A DNA stretch of 64,000 nucleotides from JAYZBC01 sp036339375 (lineage in GTDB: Bacteria; Pseudomonadota; Alphaproteobacteria; MPNO01; UBA2964): assembly GCA_036339375.1 (NCBI GenBank), contig JAYZBC010000003.1, forward strand, positions 8,527 through 72,526. Direction: 5' to 3'. Made by a program: the position numbers and the translations under genes. Shown here piece after piece: positions 35,987-45,803 of the stretch. The notes beneath the pieces were generated by a model. That model did no database searches, was not told where the DNA came from, and saw only the letters and a list, made by a program, of their open reading frames with translations. The number at the start of each line of letters is the position of its first letter. Within the stretch, counting starts at the first letter, position 1.

Positions 35987-36110
35987 AGCCTTTACTCTTT
36001 CCTAAACAGTTTTATACCTTGTGACAAAAATCAACTTCAATGGCCCGCTTATTTAGCAAGAAATGCCCAAGATTTAAATAGTAAAATAAAAAATCCGGAA
36101 ATTTAATATT

Positions 36111-37466
36111 TTAGCGTCCATTAGGAACTTTAGCCTGAAGAAGAGCGGCCGCCTGTTTTGAACTCAAAACTGTCATGTCAAAGTCTTTGATTAAGGTATG
36201 AAATAATTCGTACCAATTTACCTCGGCGGCCAGATGAGTAAATACGGACCCAAGACCAACAGCAGCACGATCCATCAAAACAAATTCTTTGGGCGGTTTT
36301 ACTCCACCGAGCTTATGAAGTTCTTTATGGACCTTAGCTGCCACTTCTGCTCCATAATTAATTCCTTTTCCCTCCTGAATACGGCGTGTTTTGTCTTCGA
36401 GAAGCGGGGCATAAACAAACTTTGCCCACAAATTCAGAATATCAATTACATCATTACCCAGATTAGAAAAACCCCAGGTTTCATAAGCATGCACCGCAAG
36501 TTCTTTGTTATGATTACGCAAGGAATTATAAAGATCTATCACCCCTTGAACAAAACTAGGACCAAATACCCGTATGCATCCGAAATCGAGTAAATTTATA
36601 GACCCGTTTTGCCGAACTGAATAATTCCCAAGATGCGGATCTCCATGGATTACACCATAATGATAAAAGGGAACATACCAAGCACGAAACATATTTTTTG
36701 CTATTTGATTTCTTTCCTCTATAGGCCTGTTTTTAACCTCGAGAAGATGCGAGCCTTCCAACCAACTCATCGTCAACAATTTTTCGGTTGAAAATTTTGG
36801 ATAAGGCTTAGGGACATGTACTTTTTTTTCTCCCTTAAGCATCAAACGGTATAAATCCATATGGGTCGCTTCCCGTTTGTAATCCAACTCCTCTCGCAAT
36901 CGGTTGGAAATTTCTTTATGGATCTCATCTGGATCTATAGCTCGATCGTATCGACGGTATACCCCAAAAATTACCTGTAACTGACGGAGATCGGCTTCAA
37001 CTACTGATAGCATATCTGGGTATTGTAATTTGCAAGCCAGTTTTACGTCGTTATAGGTTTTTGCTTTATGTACTTGGCCGAGAGATGCAGCAGCAGCTGC
37101 AGTATGTGAAAATTCTTTGAAGTGGCTTTGCCAGTTGGGGCCTAATTCATTGGCCATACGGCGTTTAACAAATAACCACCCCATTGCGGGCGCATTTGAC
37201 TGGAGTTGAGACAACTCCTTGGTGTATTCTGGGGGTAAAACATTTGGTACAGTGGACAATATTTGCGCCACTTTCATGAGAGGACCCTTTAATTCACCTA
37301 AAGAATCACGCAATTGTCGCGCGTGGTTTTTTTGGTCTAATGTTGCACCTAAATAACGGGCCCTAGCAAACCGGGCTGCTAATCCGCCGACCGCACCCCC
37401 TACTCGCGCGTATCGTTTCAAACGTCCGCTTAAAGTATTTTGGTCTTTGATTCGATCGAAGGACAT
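36111..37466 (-). CDS. ABC1/UbiB (ADCK) family atypical kinase
   Basis: This 451-residue protein has the UbiB-like signature in order: a KxxQ helix at 65-68 (KVAQ where KxGQ is usual), the alanine-rich loop AAAAASLGQVHKA (about 123-135), the ATP lysine in KLACKLQYP, the EELDYKREA motif, catalytic HGDPHLGNYS and the metal-binding LLDFG. The family supports ubiquinone synthesis or lipid homeostasis. The Gly-to-Ala change in KxGQ is notable. It lies seven bases downstream of pepF on the same strand. Confidence 0.88.
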   Translation of the reverse strand: MSFDRIKDQNTLSGRLKRYARVGGAVGGLAARFARARYLGATLDQKNHARQLRDSLGELKGPLMKVAQILSTVPNVLPPEYTKELSQLQSNAPAMGWLFVKRRMANELGPNWQSHFKEFSHTAAAAASLGQVHKAKTYNDVKLACKLQYPDMLSVVEADLRQLQVIFGVYRRYDRAIDPDEIHKEISNRLREELDYKREATHMDLYRLMLKGEKKVHVPKPYPKFSTEKLLTMSWLEGSHLLEVKNRPIEERNQIAKNMFRAWYVPFYHYGVIHGDPHLGNYSVRQNGSINLLDFGCIRVFGPSFVQGVIDLYNSLRNHNKELAVHAYETWGFSNLGNDVIDILNLWAKFVYAPLLEDKTRRIQEGKGINYGAEVAAKVHKELHKLGGVKPPKEFVLMDRAAVGLGSVFTHLAAEVNWYELFHTLIKDFDMTVLSSKQAAALLQAKVPNGR

Positions 37467-37473
37467 CTAATAC

Positions 37474-39270
37474 CTAATCGATAGTTTCTAACTCGTCTAT
37501 TAGATTACCAATAATGCCTAATCCAATTGACCAGAAATCGGGTTTTTCTGCGTCCAAACCAAAGGGGGCCAATAAATCCTTATGATGCAACGTTCCTCCA
37601 GCTTTTAACATTTGAATATAAATATCCTCAAAACCCTCAAGCCCTTTTTCGTACACGGCATACAGTGAATTCACAAGACAGTCACCAAATGCGTAGGCAT
37701 ATACATAAAATGGAGTATGAATGAAATGTGGTATGTAAGTCCAAAAATATTTACACTCATCATGAAAACGAATAGCAGGTCCCAAACTTTCGCTTTGAAT
37801 ATCCATCCAGATCTCTGAAATACGATCTGCGGAAAGTTCGCCTAGTCGACGCTCATTATGAATACGAATTTCGAATTCATAAAAAGCAACTTGGCGAATT
37901 ACTGTATTTAACATGTCTTCTATTTTACCCGCTAAAATTGTTTTACGCCGGACGACATCTTTTTGATTTTCGAACAGTTTTCGAAAAGTCAACATTTCCC
38001 CAAAAACTGACGCCGTTTCTGCAATTGTTAGGGGGGTCTTAGCTTTTAGATGACCTTGAGAACTAGCTAGAACTTGGTGAATACCGTGGCCCAATTCGTG
38101 AGCCAACGTCAGTACATCTCTTGGCCTTCCCATAAAGTTGAGCAACAAATAGGGATGGTCTGATGGCACTGTTGGATGTGAAAATGCGCCCGCTACTTTA
38201 CCGGGACGCGGCTGGGCATCAATCCAAGAGTTTTCAAAAAAGATTTTACCCACCGCCCAAAGCTCTGGAGAAAATTCATGGTAAGCATCGAGTACAATCG
38301 TTTTAGCTCTATCCCAGCTAATCAAAGCGGTATCTGCATCAGGGAAGGGTGCGTTGCGGTCCCAGTAATCGAGACGCCGTTTACCAAACCATCGTGCTTT
38401 TAGTTTGTAATAGCGATGGGATAAATCAGGGTAGGCTGTTTTAACCGCAGAAGATAACGTTGCTACTACCTCGTCCTCTAGATGGTTGGACAAGTTCCTG
38501 TAGGATTGAGGCTCCTTGTACTTCCGCCACCGCGTTTCTATCTCCTTATCCTTAATTAGAGTATTAGTAATTAAAGCAAAAAGGTGTACATTTTTCTTCA
38601 AACCTTTCCCTAGGGCTTTCGCGGCCAGTTTTCGAACCTCACTATTTCCATCTGAAAGATCACTCAAAGCTTCTTCCAAAGTCTTTTCTTTTCCTCGAAC
38701 CGAAAATCGAACCCGAGCAATTGTATCATCAAACAAACGGGTCCATGCTGTATCTCCAGTTACTCGTTTTTCACTTAAAATGCGTTCTATCCCCTCACCA
38801 AGTTGATGGGCTTTAAAAACCCTCAAATTTTCTATCCAGGATTTATAGTAAGCAAGCTTAGGTGCCGCTAAATTTTTTTTCAGTTTGGAATTACTTATTT
38901 TATTAATTTCCAGGGCAAAAAAAATTAAATTTGCAGATATTTCAGTTATTGTTTCTTGAATTGTTTGATTAAATTGTGAAATTTTAGGGTCAGTCACGTT
39001 TGCCGAGTGAACAAGTTGAGCGTAACTCAAAATACGCACAAGAAGCTCATCAATCTGCTCATATTTTGATATCGCTATTCCAAGCGAATTTCCCGATAAA
39101 TTTGTAATTTTACCAGAAAATTTTTCTCGGAATGTAAATGCGGATTTTCTAGCGCGTTTTAAATCGGACTCAAGAGCTAAACTATCAGTCCCATTATAAA
39201 GATCACTGAGGTCCCATTTGGGTAAAACTCTTTTCTTTTTTTTAACTAAACAACTTTTCGCTCTTGCCAT
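37474..39270 (-). CDS. pepF: M3 family oligoendopeptidase F
   Basis: This 598-residue zinc peptidase cuts short peptides in the cytoplasm. The HEXXH motif is H391-E392-L-G-H395 in TLAHELGHGIHQ, with the third ligand in ASVFGEM downstream. The N-terminal oligopeptidase domain covers roughly residues 115-185. GGAGAGG precedes the ATG at 39270. It is divergent from the acyl-CoA ligase and followed by the ABC1 gene. Confidence 0.92.
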   Translation of the reverse strand: MARAKSCLVKKKKRVLPKWDLSDLYNGTDSLALESDLKRARKSAFTFREKFSGKITNLSGNSLGIAISKYEQIDELLVRILSYAQLVHSANVTDPKISQFNQTIQETITEISANLIFFALEINKISNSKLKKNLAAPKLAYYKSWIENLRVFKAHQLGEGIERILSEKRVTGDTAWTRLFDDTIARVRFSVRGKEKTLEEALSDLSDGNSEVRKLAAKALGKGLKKNVHLFALITNTLIKDKEIETRWRKYKEPQSYRNLSNHLEDEVVATLSSAVKTAYPDLSHRYYKLKARWFGKRRLDYWDRNAPFPDADTALISWDRAKTIVLDAYHEFSPELWAVGKIFFENSWIDAQPRPGKVAGAFSHPTVPSDHPYLLLNFMGRPRDVLTLAHELGHGIHQVLASSQGHLKAKTPLTIAETASVFGEMLTFRKLFENQKDVVRRKTILAGKIEDMLNTVIRQVAFYEFEIRIHNERRLGELSADRISEIWMDIQSESLGPAIRFHDECKYFWTYIPHFIHTPFYVYAYAFGDCLVNSLYAVYEKGLEGFEDIYIQMLKAGGTLHHKDLLAPFGLDAEKPDFWSIGLGIIGNLIDELETID

Positions 39271-39376
39271 AGGCCTCTCCTTTAATCTCTATTGGGTATA
39301 AGGTGAGGATTGTGAGAAGCCAAGCATTGCTTATAAAATGTAAAAATTTTCCTTCCAATAATAAGGAACATCGGTA

Positions 39377-41173
39377 ATGGCAAATAATAAAGAAAAAAAG
39401 AATTTGGTAGATTTATTTCTTCAGCAAGCAAAAATAAAAGGGGACTCGCCCTTTGTTTGGCATAAAGTCTCTGGGAATTGGGAGTCCCTAACTTGGAGTT
39501 CCGCAGCCAATAAAATTTCAGCAATTGCGCGTTCGCTCAAAGATTTAGGTCTAAAGCCCGGGGATCGGGTGGGTTTAATTTCTGAAAGCCGACCAGAATG
39601 GCCTATAGCCGACATTAGTATTATGGCAGCTGGTTGTATCACTGTCCCTGCATATACAACAAATGGTGTGTCAGACCACCAACATGTATTGGTCGATTCT
39701 GGTGCCAGTGCGGTGATATTTTCCACTGACGAGATTGGATTAAAAGTATATCAAGCGGCGTTAGAAACTAGCAGCGTTAAATTTGCAATCTCTTTGGAAG
39801 AAAATCAAATCTCGGCTGAAAACAGCATACCAATATACCGTTGGAAGGATTTGTTGAACGGAGAGAAAGGTGACCTGACTGATTTAGAAAAAGCTGCAGA
39901 AAACACTACCAAGGATGACACCGCCTGTTTGATTTACACGTCTGGTACAGGAGGGGTGCCGAAAGGGGTAATGCTAAGTCATGGCGCAATTTTAAGCAAT
40001 TGCGAAGGATCTAAACAATTATTGAAAGAAATGGGTTTAGAAGATGAGGTGTTTCTTTCTTTTTTACCTTTATCTCACTCCTACGAACATACCGCGGGTC
40101 AATTTTTTCCAATAATGATCGGTGCACAAATTTATTATGCTGAAGGAATTGAAAAATTAGCACAAAACATGTTGGAAACTCAGCCAACGTTAATGACAGC
40201 GGTACCGCGATTGTACGAAGTTATGCACGACAGGATTCAACGTGGTGTAAGACAAGCCGGGGGAAAGACAGAAAAACTTTTTAACAAGACAGTTGCTTTG
40301 GGGATAAAACAATATGAGGACCCCAAAAGCATGACATTTAGTGATTTGATACAGAACAAATTACTGACCCTATTGGTCCGTAATAAAGCAAAGAAAAGGT
40401 TTGGAGGTCGTCTCAAAGCCTTGGTATCCGGTGGCGCACCTTTAAACTACGAAATTGGAGTTTTTTTTACGGCTTTAGGTATTCGCCTCCTCCAAGGCTA
40501 CGGGCAAACAGAAAGTGCACCCGTCATAAGTTGTAACCCGCCAACAAACAACAAAATAAAAACGGTTGGCCCCCCTCTGAAAGATGTTGAAGTCGAAATA
40601 GCCCAGGATGGGGAAATTTTAGTTCGGGGTGAACTAATTATGCAGGGATATTGGAACAATTTGAAGGCAACAAATGAAGTAATTCAGAATGGGTGGTTGC
40701 ATACTGGGGATATTGGGGAGTTAGATTCAGAGGGATATATTAGGATTACAGACCGAAAAAAGGATATTATCGTCAATTCTGGGGGCGATAATATTTCACC
40801 ACAAAAAGTCGAAGGACAGTTAACGGCTCAGCCAGAAATCTTGCAGGCAATGGTTTATGGAGATAAGCGCCCCCACTTAGTGGCTCTTTTAATCCCGGAT
40901 CCGGAATTTGCAAAAGACTGGGCAGGAGAAAACGCACCAGACACGCTGGATATTGTTGTATTAACTGACAATAAAGATTTCAAAATAATGATTAGTGGGG
41001 TAATTGCTCGTGTAAATGAGAACCTTTCTATTACTGAAAAAATTAGACGCTTTGTTTTGTCGCCTGAACCTTTCAGCGTTGACAATGGCATGTTAACACC
41101 AACAATAAAAATTAGACGGCATGCAATACGTCAAAATTTTGAAAAAAATCTTGAAGATTTATACAGGAGTTAG
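39377..41173 (+). CDS. Long-chain fatty acid-CoA ligase (AMP-forming)
   Basis: This 598-residue ligase has the FAA/ACSL layout: YTSGTGGVPKGVMLSH (the second threonine of the usual TSGTTG is glycine here), SFLPLSHSYEHTAG, GYGQTESAPV, and WLHTGDIGELDSEGYIRITDRKKDIIVNSGG carried by the C-terminal lid. It activates fatty acids for oxidation or lipid synthesis. The BON lipoprotein gene follows after nine bases. Confidence 0.9.
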   Translation: MANNKEKKNLVDLFLQQAKIKGDSPFVWHKVSGNWESLTWSSAANKISAIARSLKDLGLKPGDRVGLISESRPEWPIADISIMAAGCITVPAYTTNGVSDHQHVLVDSGASAVIFSTDEIGLKVYQAALETSSVKFAISLEENQISAENSIPIYRWKDLLNGEKGDLTDLEKAAENTTKDDTACLIYTSGTGGVPKGVMLSHGAILSNCEGSKQLLKEMGLEDEVFLSFLPLSHSYEHTAGQFFPIMIGAQIYYAEGIEKLAQNMLETQPTLMTAVPRLYEVMHDRIQRGVRQAGGKTEKLFNKTVALGIKQYEDPKSMTFSDLIQNKLLTLLVRNKAKKRFGGRLKALVSGGAPLNYEIGVFFTALGIRLLQGYGQTESAPVISCNPPTNNKIKTVGPPLKDVEVEIAQDGEILVRGELIMQGYWNNLKATNEVIQNGWLHTGDIGELDSEGYIRITDRKKDIIVNSGGDNISPQKVEGQLTAQPEILQAMVYGDKRPHLVALLIPDPEFAKDWAGENAPDTLDIVVLTDNKDFKIMISGVIARVNENLSITEKIRRFVLSPEPFSVDNGMLTPTIKIRRHAIRQNFEKNLEDLYRS

Positions 41174-41182
41174 GCCTTTAAA

Positions 41183-41767
41183 ATGCAAAATGTTTTTTAT
41201 CGTTATTGCTTAATTTTTGTCATTGGTGGATTTGTGACAAGTATGATTTCGGGGTGTGCATTAGATGCCATTACAACAATCGCCGAAGACCGCCACATTA
41301 ACCAAGTTACCACTGATGCGGAAATCAAGCTGGATATTAATAAACGACTGGTGGGCAGACAGGGAGGTGATCTTTTTTTTGACATTAACACTGATGTTTA
41401 TGAAGGGCGTGTAATGTTAACAGGTTCTGTACCATCTAGTGTTCAGCAATATAGCATTACGGCCTTAGTTAAAGGAATCCCCGGGATTCGAGAGGTATAT
41501 AATGATGTTCAAGTGAAAGGAAAGAATGATTTAATAGAAACCGCAAACGATATATGGATCACAACAAAACTCAGAGGGCTTTTTTTAGCAGAAAGGAAGC
41601 TTCGATCGATTAACCTACGCTGGCGAGTGGTAAATTCAGAGGTCTATTTAATAGGCCAAGTGCGTTCAGATCACGAGCTTCGTAAGGTAATCACAATTGC
41701 AAAGAATACCAATGGCGTGAAGCGCGTGGTACACCATCTTGTGATTAAAGGAACATCCAAAAGGTAA
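41183..41767 (+). CDS. BON-domain lipoprotein
   Basis: This 194-residue envelope protein has a signal peptide with lipobox ISGC (C25), followed by two BON domains (about 40-110 and 115-190): VYEGRVMLTGSVPS and then WRVVNSEVYLIGQVRSDHEL. The architecture matches the OsmY/DolP group of outer-membrane-associated lipoproteins that aid envelope integrity. Probably co-transcribed with the ligase. Confidence 0.85.
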   Translation: MQNVFYRYCLIFVIGGFVTSMISGCALDAITTIAEDRHINQVTTDAEIKLDINKRLVGRQGGDLFFDINTDVYEGRVMLTGSVPSSVQQYSITALVKGIPGIREVYNDVQVKGKNDLIETANDIWITTKLRGLFLAERKLRSINLRWRVVNSEVYLIGQVRSDHELRKVITIAKNTNGVKRVVHHLVIKGTSKR

Positions 41768-41799
41768 ATTGGAATTAGTAAAAAAGGGAGGGTATGAAA

Positions 41800-42495
41800 A
41801 TGGTCGCAAAGGAAATCGCTCTAATAGTGGGAACTGGCCCAGGGCTAAGCGCATCATTAACTCGACGTTTCACAAGAGAGGGCGTAAAAGTCGCAATAGC
41901 GGCACGAAATATTGAAAAATTAGAAGATTTGACGTCAAAAACCGGCGCTAAGGCTTATGTATGTGACGCTGTTAGTCCTGCCGAAGTAAAAAGCCTTTTT
42001 TCTTCTGTCAAATCAGACTTTGGGGAACCAAATATTGTAGTTTACAACGCCTCTAATCGTGTTCGAGGTCCAATCACTGAGCTTGACCCGAAGGCGGTAC
42101 TAAATGCAATAAAAGTGAGTTGTTATGGCGCCTTTTTAGTTGCACAGCAAGCCGCTCAGCAAATGGTCAAAAGGGGCGACGGAGCCATTTTTTTAACTGG
42201 GGCATCAGCAGGTGTAAAAGGATATCCCAATTCTTCTACATTTGCGATGGGAAAGTTTGGTCTTAGGGGACTAGCACAAAGTTTAGCGCGAGAAATGCAT
42301 CCAAAAAATGTACACATTGCACATTTTGTAATCGATGGCGGCATTATCCGTGATAATGACCCTCGTGATAACCGGGGTCCAGATGGGTTGTTAGAACCAG
42401 ATAATATTGCCAACACCTATTACAATTTCTGGAGACAACCAAGGGATTGCTGGGCATGGGAAATCGAGCTTAGGCCATGGGTAGAAAAATTTTAA
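41800..42495 (+). CDS. Short-chain dehydrogenase/reductase with Phe in place of the catalytic Tyr
   Basis: This 231-residue Rossmann protein has GTGPGLS as the nucleotide loop (11-17) and S136 in GASAG. The expected YxxxK motif reads F148-A-M-G-K152, so the catalytic tyrosine is phenylalanine. This FAMGK form recurs in a recognisable SDR subfamily with a similar HFVIDGGI tail. The activity may be unusual or lost. The ATG at 41800 is chosen over 41794 because AAGGGAGGG is then 8 bases away rather than 2. Confidence 0.85.
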   Translation: MVAKEIALIVGTGPGLSASLTRRFTREGVKVAIAARNIEKLEDLTSKTGAKAYVCDAVSPAEVKSLFSSVKSDFGEPNIVVYNASNRVRGPITELDPKAVLNAIKVSCYGAFLVAQQAAQQMVKRGDGAIFLTGASAGVKGYPNSSTFAMGKFGLRGLAQSLAREMHPKNVHIAHFVIDGGIIRDNDPRDNRGPDGLLEPDNIANTYYNFWRQPRDCWAWEIELRPWVEKF

Positions 42496-42496
42496 T

Positions 42497-42518
42497 AAAA
42501 ACCCCGAATACTGGTTTT
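42497..42518. terminator. Weak hairpin between convergent SDR and DUF1244 genes
   Basis: AAAACC (42498-42503) and GGTTTT (42513-42518) can pair around a nine-base loop, two bases after the SDR stop and before the DUF1244 stop. The T-run that follows is short and interrupted. It may act as a weak two-way terminator. Confidence 0.35.
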
Positions 42519-42534
42519 ATTTGAGAAATTATCC

Positions 42535-42855
42535 CTATTCAGTGGTTAATTTTGGATCCCCCATCACTTTTTTAAACGCTTGGACTTGTTTGGGACTAGC
42601 TTCCTTCTGGAATTCTGTTTTCCACTCATCATAGTTCATACCATAAACATTCAAACGTGCTTCATCCATTGTAATTTCAAGACCACTTTCTTTCGCGGCA
42701 CTTCGATACCACTTGCTTAAGCAATTACGACAAAATCCGGCTAGATTCATTAAATCAATGTTTTGAACGTCGCTACGCTTATTTAGGTGTTTGATTAAAG
42801 TACGAAATGTAGCTGCTTCAAGTTCTGTCTGATTTTGCTTTTCGACCGTTTTCAT
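42535..42855 (-). CDS. DUF1244 family protein
   Basis: This 106-residue protein of unknown function has the family core NLAGFCRNCLSKWYRSAA (two cysteines three apart) and the C-terminal YGMNYDEWK segment. DUF1244 proteins are widespread in proteobacteria and often lie near pyk in alphaproteobacteria, as here. The 222 bases between its start and the glycerate kinase gene are AT-rich and contain no gene. Confidence 0.83.
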   Translation of the reverse strand: MKTVEKQNQTELEAATFRTLIKHLNKRSDVQNIDLMNLAGFCRNCLSKWYRSAAKESGLEITMDEARLNVYGMNYDEWKTEFQKEASPKQVQAFKKVMGDPKLTTE

Positions 42856-43077
42856 AAATAGGTCTCCTCATTCCAAAATAGGGTCAACACTTTAGTTTTT
42901 AATGTAATAATTAAAATAAAAAATTTCAAACTGAATGTTACATTTTCCTGATATAAGACGTCAAATCGACAAAAACATTTAAAAGATTTTAATTTCGAAA
43001 ATTTTCTCTAAGTTTAGAAATGTCCCCTTTGGTAAAAAGAAATTGTTCAAAATTCCATAAAGGCCCTTTTATATAAA

Positions 43078-44367
43078 ATGATCAAACCACCAAATATATT
43101 TTTACCTCATCTCTTTAATGTAGCGATTAAAGCTGTTTCACCAGAAATATGCTTGGAAAAACATATTCCCATCCCACCTAATGGAAAAACATTTTTAATA
43201 GGGGCAGGTAAAGCTTCAGCAGCAATGGCAAAAACATTTGAAAATTTTTGGTCTGAACCTTTAGAAGGAATAATTGTTGTGCCCTACGGGCACAAAGTGG
43301 AGTGTAATCAGGTAGAGATAATTGAAGCTGCACATCCGATCCCTGATCAATCTGGTGAGTTGGCAGCGCAAAAAATATTAAGTGCCGTAAAAAATTTAGG
43401 AAAACAAGATTTGGTGGTAGCGCTTATTTCGGGAGGAGGCTCTGCTCTTCTTCCAGCTCCCCCACCTAGTTTAACTCTCCAAGACAAACAGGAAATTATT
43501 GATGTGCTCTTAAACTCCGGGGCAACTATTCAAGAAATAAATTTGGTGCGCCGTAGCCTTTCCATAATCAAAGGAGGTAAACTTGCACAAGCTGCTCATC
43601 CTGCAAGAATTTCAACGCTTATCATTTCAGACGTTTCCAACGACGATCCCTCTATGGTAGCTTCTGGGCCCACAATTATGCCATCCCCAGACCACCCGAA
43701 AGTAGAGACAATTTTGAAAAAATACAAAATCGAAGCTTCTGCCCGGGTAAAGCAGTTTTTTAAAACAAATGGGAGTAGACCAAATTTTGACAAAACAGGG
43801 TTTGAAAAGGACACGATAAAAATAATAGCGAAAAATAGTGATTGCTTGAATGCGGCTGTCAAAGAAGCAAGAAAGGTAGGGTGGCAGGCAGGAATTTTAG
43901 AACACTCAGTTGAAGGACAATCACACATAGTCGCTTCAAAACATGCGGAACGAATTCTAAATATCGCCAAATTCAGAAATTCAAGCTCACCCCCTTTGGT
44001 CCTCTTTTCGGGAGGTGAAACTACTGTAAACTTAGGCAATTTCTCTGGGAATGGTGGGCCGAATAGTGAATACCTACTAGCACTCGGTCTGTCATTAAAT
44101 AGCGATCCCCGTATCTGGGCAATTGCCTGTGACACAGATGGAATTGATGGAAATTCTGATGCTGCAGGGGCAATTCTAACTCCCTACAGTTTATTAGGTG
44201 CCGAAGAAATTGGGCTTGACCCGACTGGATTATTAGCAGCACACAGAAGTTCTTCTTTTTTTGAAGCACTGGATCATAATATTTTTACCGGTCCAACCCT
44301 GACAAATGTGAATGATTTCAGAGCTATCGCGATATTTACTGGCAACAACCCAACCATTAATTTATAA
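43078..44367 (+). CDS. gckA: Glycerate 2-kinase (GckA/TtuD, DUF4147 family)
   Basis: This 429-residue protein has the MOFRL/DUF4147 layout: FLIGAGKASAAMAKTFE near the N-terminus, ALISGGGSALLPAPP, EINLVRRSLSIIKGGKLA, and the C-terminal MOFRL part with FSGGETTV and DTDGIDGNSDAAGA. The family phosphorylates glycerate to 2-phosphoglycerate; older annotations call it hydroxypyruvate reductase. It lies seven bases before pyk and near glcDEF, which supports use of glycolate-derived glycerate. Confidence 0.88.
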   Translation: MIKPPNIFLPHLFNVAIKAVSPEICLEKHIPIPPNGKTFLIGAGKASAAMAKTFENFWSEPLEGIIVVPYGHKVECNQVEIIEAAHPIPDQSGELAAQKILSAVKNLGKQDLVVALISGGGSALLPAPPPSLTLQDKQEIIDVLLNSGATIQEINLVRRSLSIIKGGKLAQAAHPARISTLIISDVSNDDPSMVASGPTIMPSPDHPKVETILKKYKIEASARVKQFFKTNGSRPNFDKTGFEKDTIKIIAKNSDCLNAAVKEARKVGWQAGILEHSVEGQSHIVASKHAERILNIAKFRNSSSPPLVLFSGGETTVNLGNFSGNGGPNSEYLLALGLSLNSDPRIWAIACDTDGIDGNSDAAGAILTPYSLLGAEEIGLDPTGLLAAHRSSSFFEALDHNIFTGPTLTNVNDFRAIAIFTGNNPTINL

Positions 44368-44374
44368 GACCTTT

Positions 44375-45790
44375 ATGCGCCGACACCGACAGGCCAAGAT
44401 AGTCGTTACTCTAGGGCCATCAGTAAGTACAAAAAAATCAATCCGTACCCTTTTTGAAGCGGGAGCAGATGTCTTTCGTCTAAATTTTAGCCACGGGACT
44501 CATAAAGATCACGCATCAAGAATTGCAGCGATAAGATCGATAGAGCGTGAAACAAACCGTCCATTAGGAATTCTCACAGATTTACAAGGGCCAAAATTAC
44601 GTATCGGTACATTTATGGATGGCGAAGTCACCCTGAAATCTGGTTCAAACTTCAAGCTGGACTTGGATCCTAGTCCTGGTGATGTTTCACGCGTTTCACT
44701 TCCTCACAAGAAAATTTTTTCAATATTTTCAAAAGGGATAATCATTTTATTAGACGACGGAAAATTGCGTTTAAGCGTCGTAAAAACTGGAAAAAATTAT
44801 GTTATTGCTAAAGTCATCAATGGTGGAAAGTTGTCCGATCACAAAGGTGTGAATGTTCCTAACGTCACCCTACCAATTCCTGCTTTAGACAATAAAGATC
44901 GGCAAGATCTTAAATTTGCTCTGAAAAATGGTGTAGATTATATAGGTCTTAGCTTCATTCAAAGTACCAAAGATATTATTGAAGTGCGCAAAATTGTTGG
45001 TAAGCGAGCTTCTATTCTTTCCAAACTAGAAAAGCCAACTGCTATAGAACATCTTAAAGGTATAATTGAAGAATCTGATGCAGTGATGGTAGCCCGGGGA
45101 GATCTTGGCGTCGAGTTACCACCAGAGGATATTCCTAGCCTTCAGAAAAAAATTATTCGGGAGTGCCAAGAACAGGGAAAACCTGTCGTTGTTGCCACCC
45201 AAATGTTAGAATCGATGGTTAAAAGCCCTTCCCCCACTCGCGCAGAAGCCTCGGATGTTGCTACCGCAATTTATGATGGCGCTGACGCTGTAATGTTATC
45301 CGCCGAAACTGCCGTTGGTGATTATCCAGTTCAAGCTGTAAAAATGATGGACCGGATAATTCTGCGCGTGGAAAAAGACCCCGAATTTTGGAGTATAATA
45401 GAAACTGGACACAAAAACCCTGAAGCCAATGCAGCCGATGCTATAACAGCAGCGGCCCGACAAGTTGCTCACACAATTTCAGCTACAACAATTGTAACCT
45501 ATACAACTTCGGGATCTACTGCCCTCCGAGCAGCCCGTGAGCGTCCAGATGTACCCATATTATGTATCACAAAAAAAATTGAAACCGCTCGTAGGCTTGC
45601 TCTTACTTGGGGTGTGCAATGTGTAGTAGCCGAAGACGTGAAAAATTTTTCTGGCATGGTTAACAAGGCCAATGGGTCAGCAAAAGAATACGGTTTTGCT
45701 CGTAAATCAGATAGAATAGTAATAACCGCAGGCGTTCCATTTGGAACACCTGGGGCAACAAATATTCTCAGAATTTCAAAAGTCAATTAA
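44375..45790 (+). CDS. pyk: Pyruvate kinase
   Basis: This 471-residue enzyme makes pyruvate and ATP from phosphoenolpyruvate. RLNFSHG is at 35-41, the catalytic K217 and metal ligand E219 are in SKLEKP, D243 is in ARGDLGVE, and TQMLESM follows. The C-terminal allosteric domain is complete. The ATG at 44375 directly precedes the conserved start RRHRQAKIVVTLGPS. It is paired with gckA, so 2-phosphoglycerate need only pass enolase between them. Confidence 0.95.
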   Translation: MRRHRQAKIVVTLGPSVSTKKSIRTLFEAGADVFRLNFSHGTHKDHASRIAAIRSIERETNRPLGILTDLQGPKLRIGTFMDGEVTLKSGSNFKLDLDPSPGDVSRVSLPHKKIFSIFSKGIIILLDDGKLRLSVVKTGKNYVIAKVINGGKLSDHKGVNVPNVTLPIPALDNKDRQDLKFALKNGVDYIGLSFIQSTKDIIEVRKIVGKRASILSKLEKPTAIEHLKGIIEESDAVMVARGDLGVELPPEDIPSLQKKIIRECQEQGKPVVVATQMLESMVKSPSPTRAEASDVATAIYDGADAVMLSAETAVGDYPVQAVKMMDRIILRVEKDPEFWSIIETGHKNPEANAADAITAAARQVAHTISATTIVTYTTSGSTALRAARERPDVPILCITKKIETARRLALTWGVQCVVAEDVKNFSGMVNKANGSAKEYGFARKSDRIVITAGVPFGTPGATNILRISKVN

Positions 45791-45803
45791 ACTGTTTATG
45801 AAA

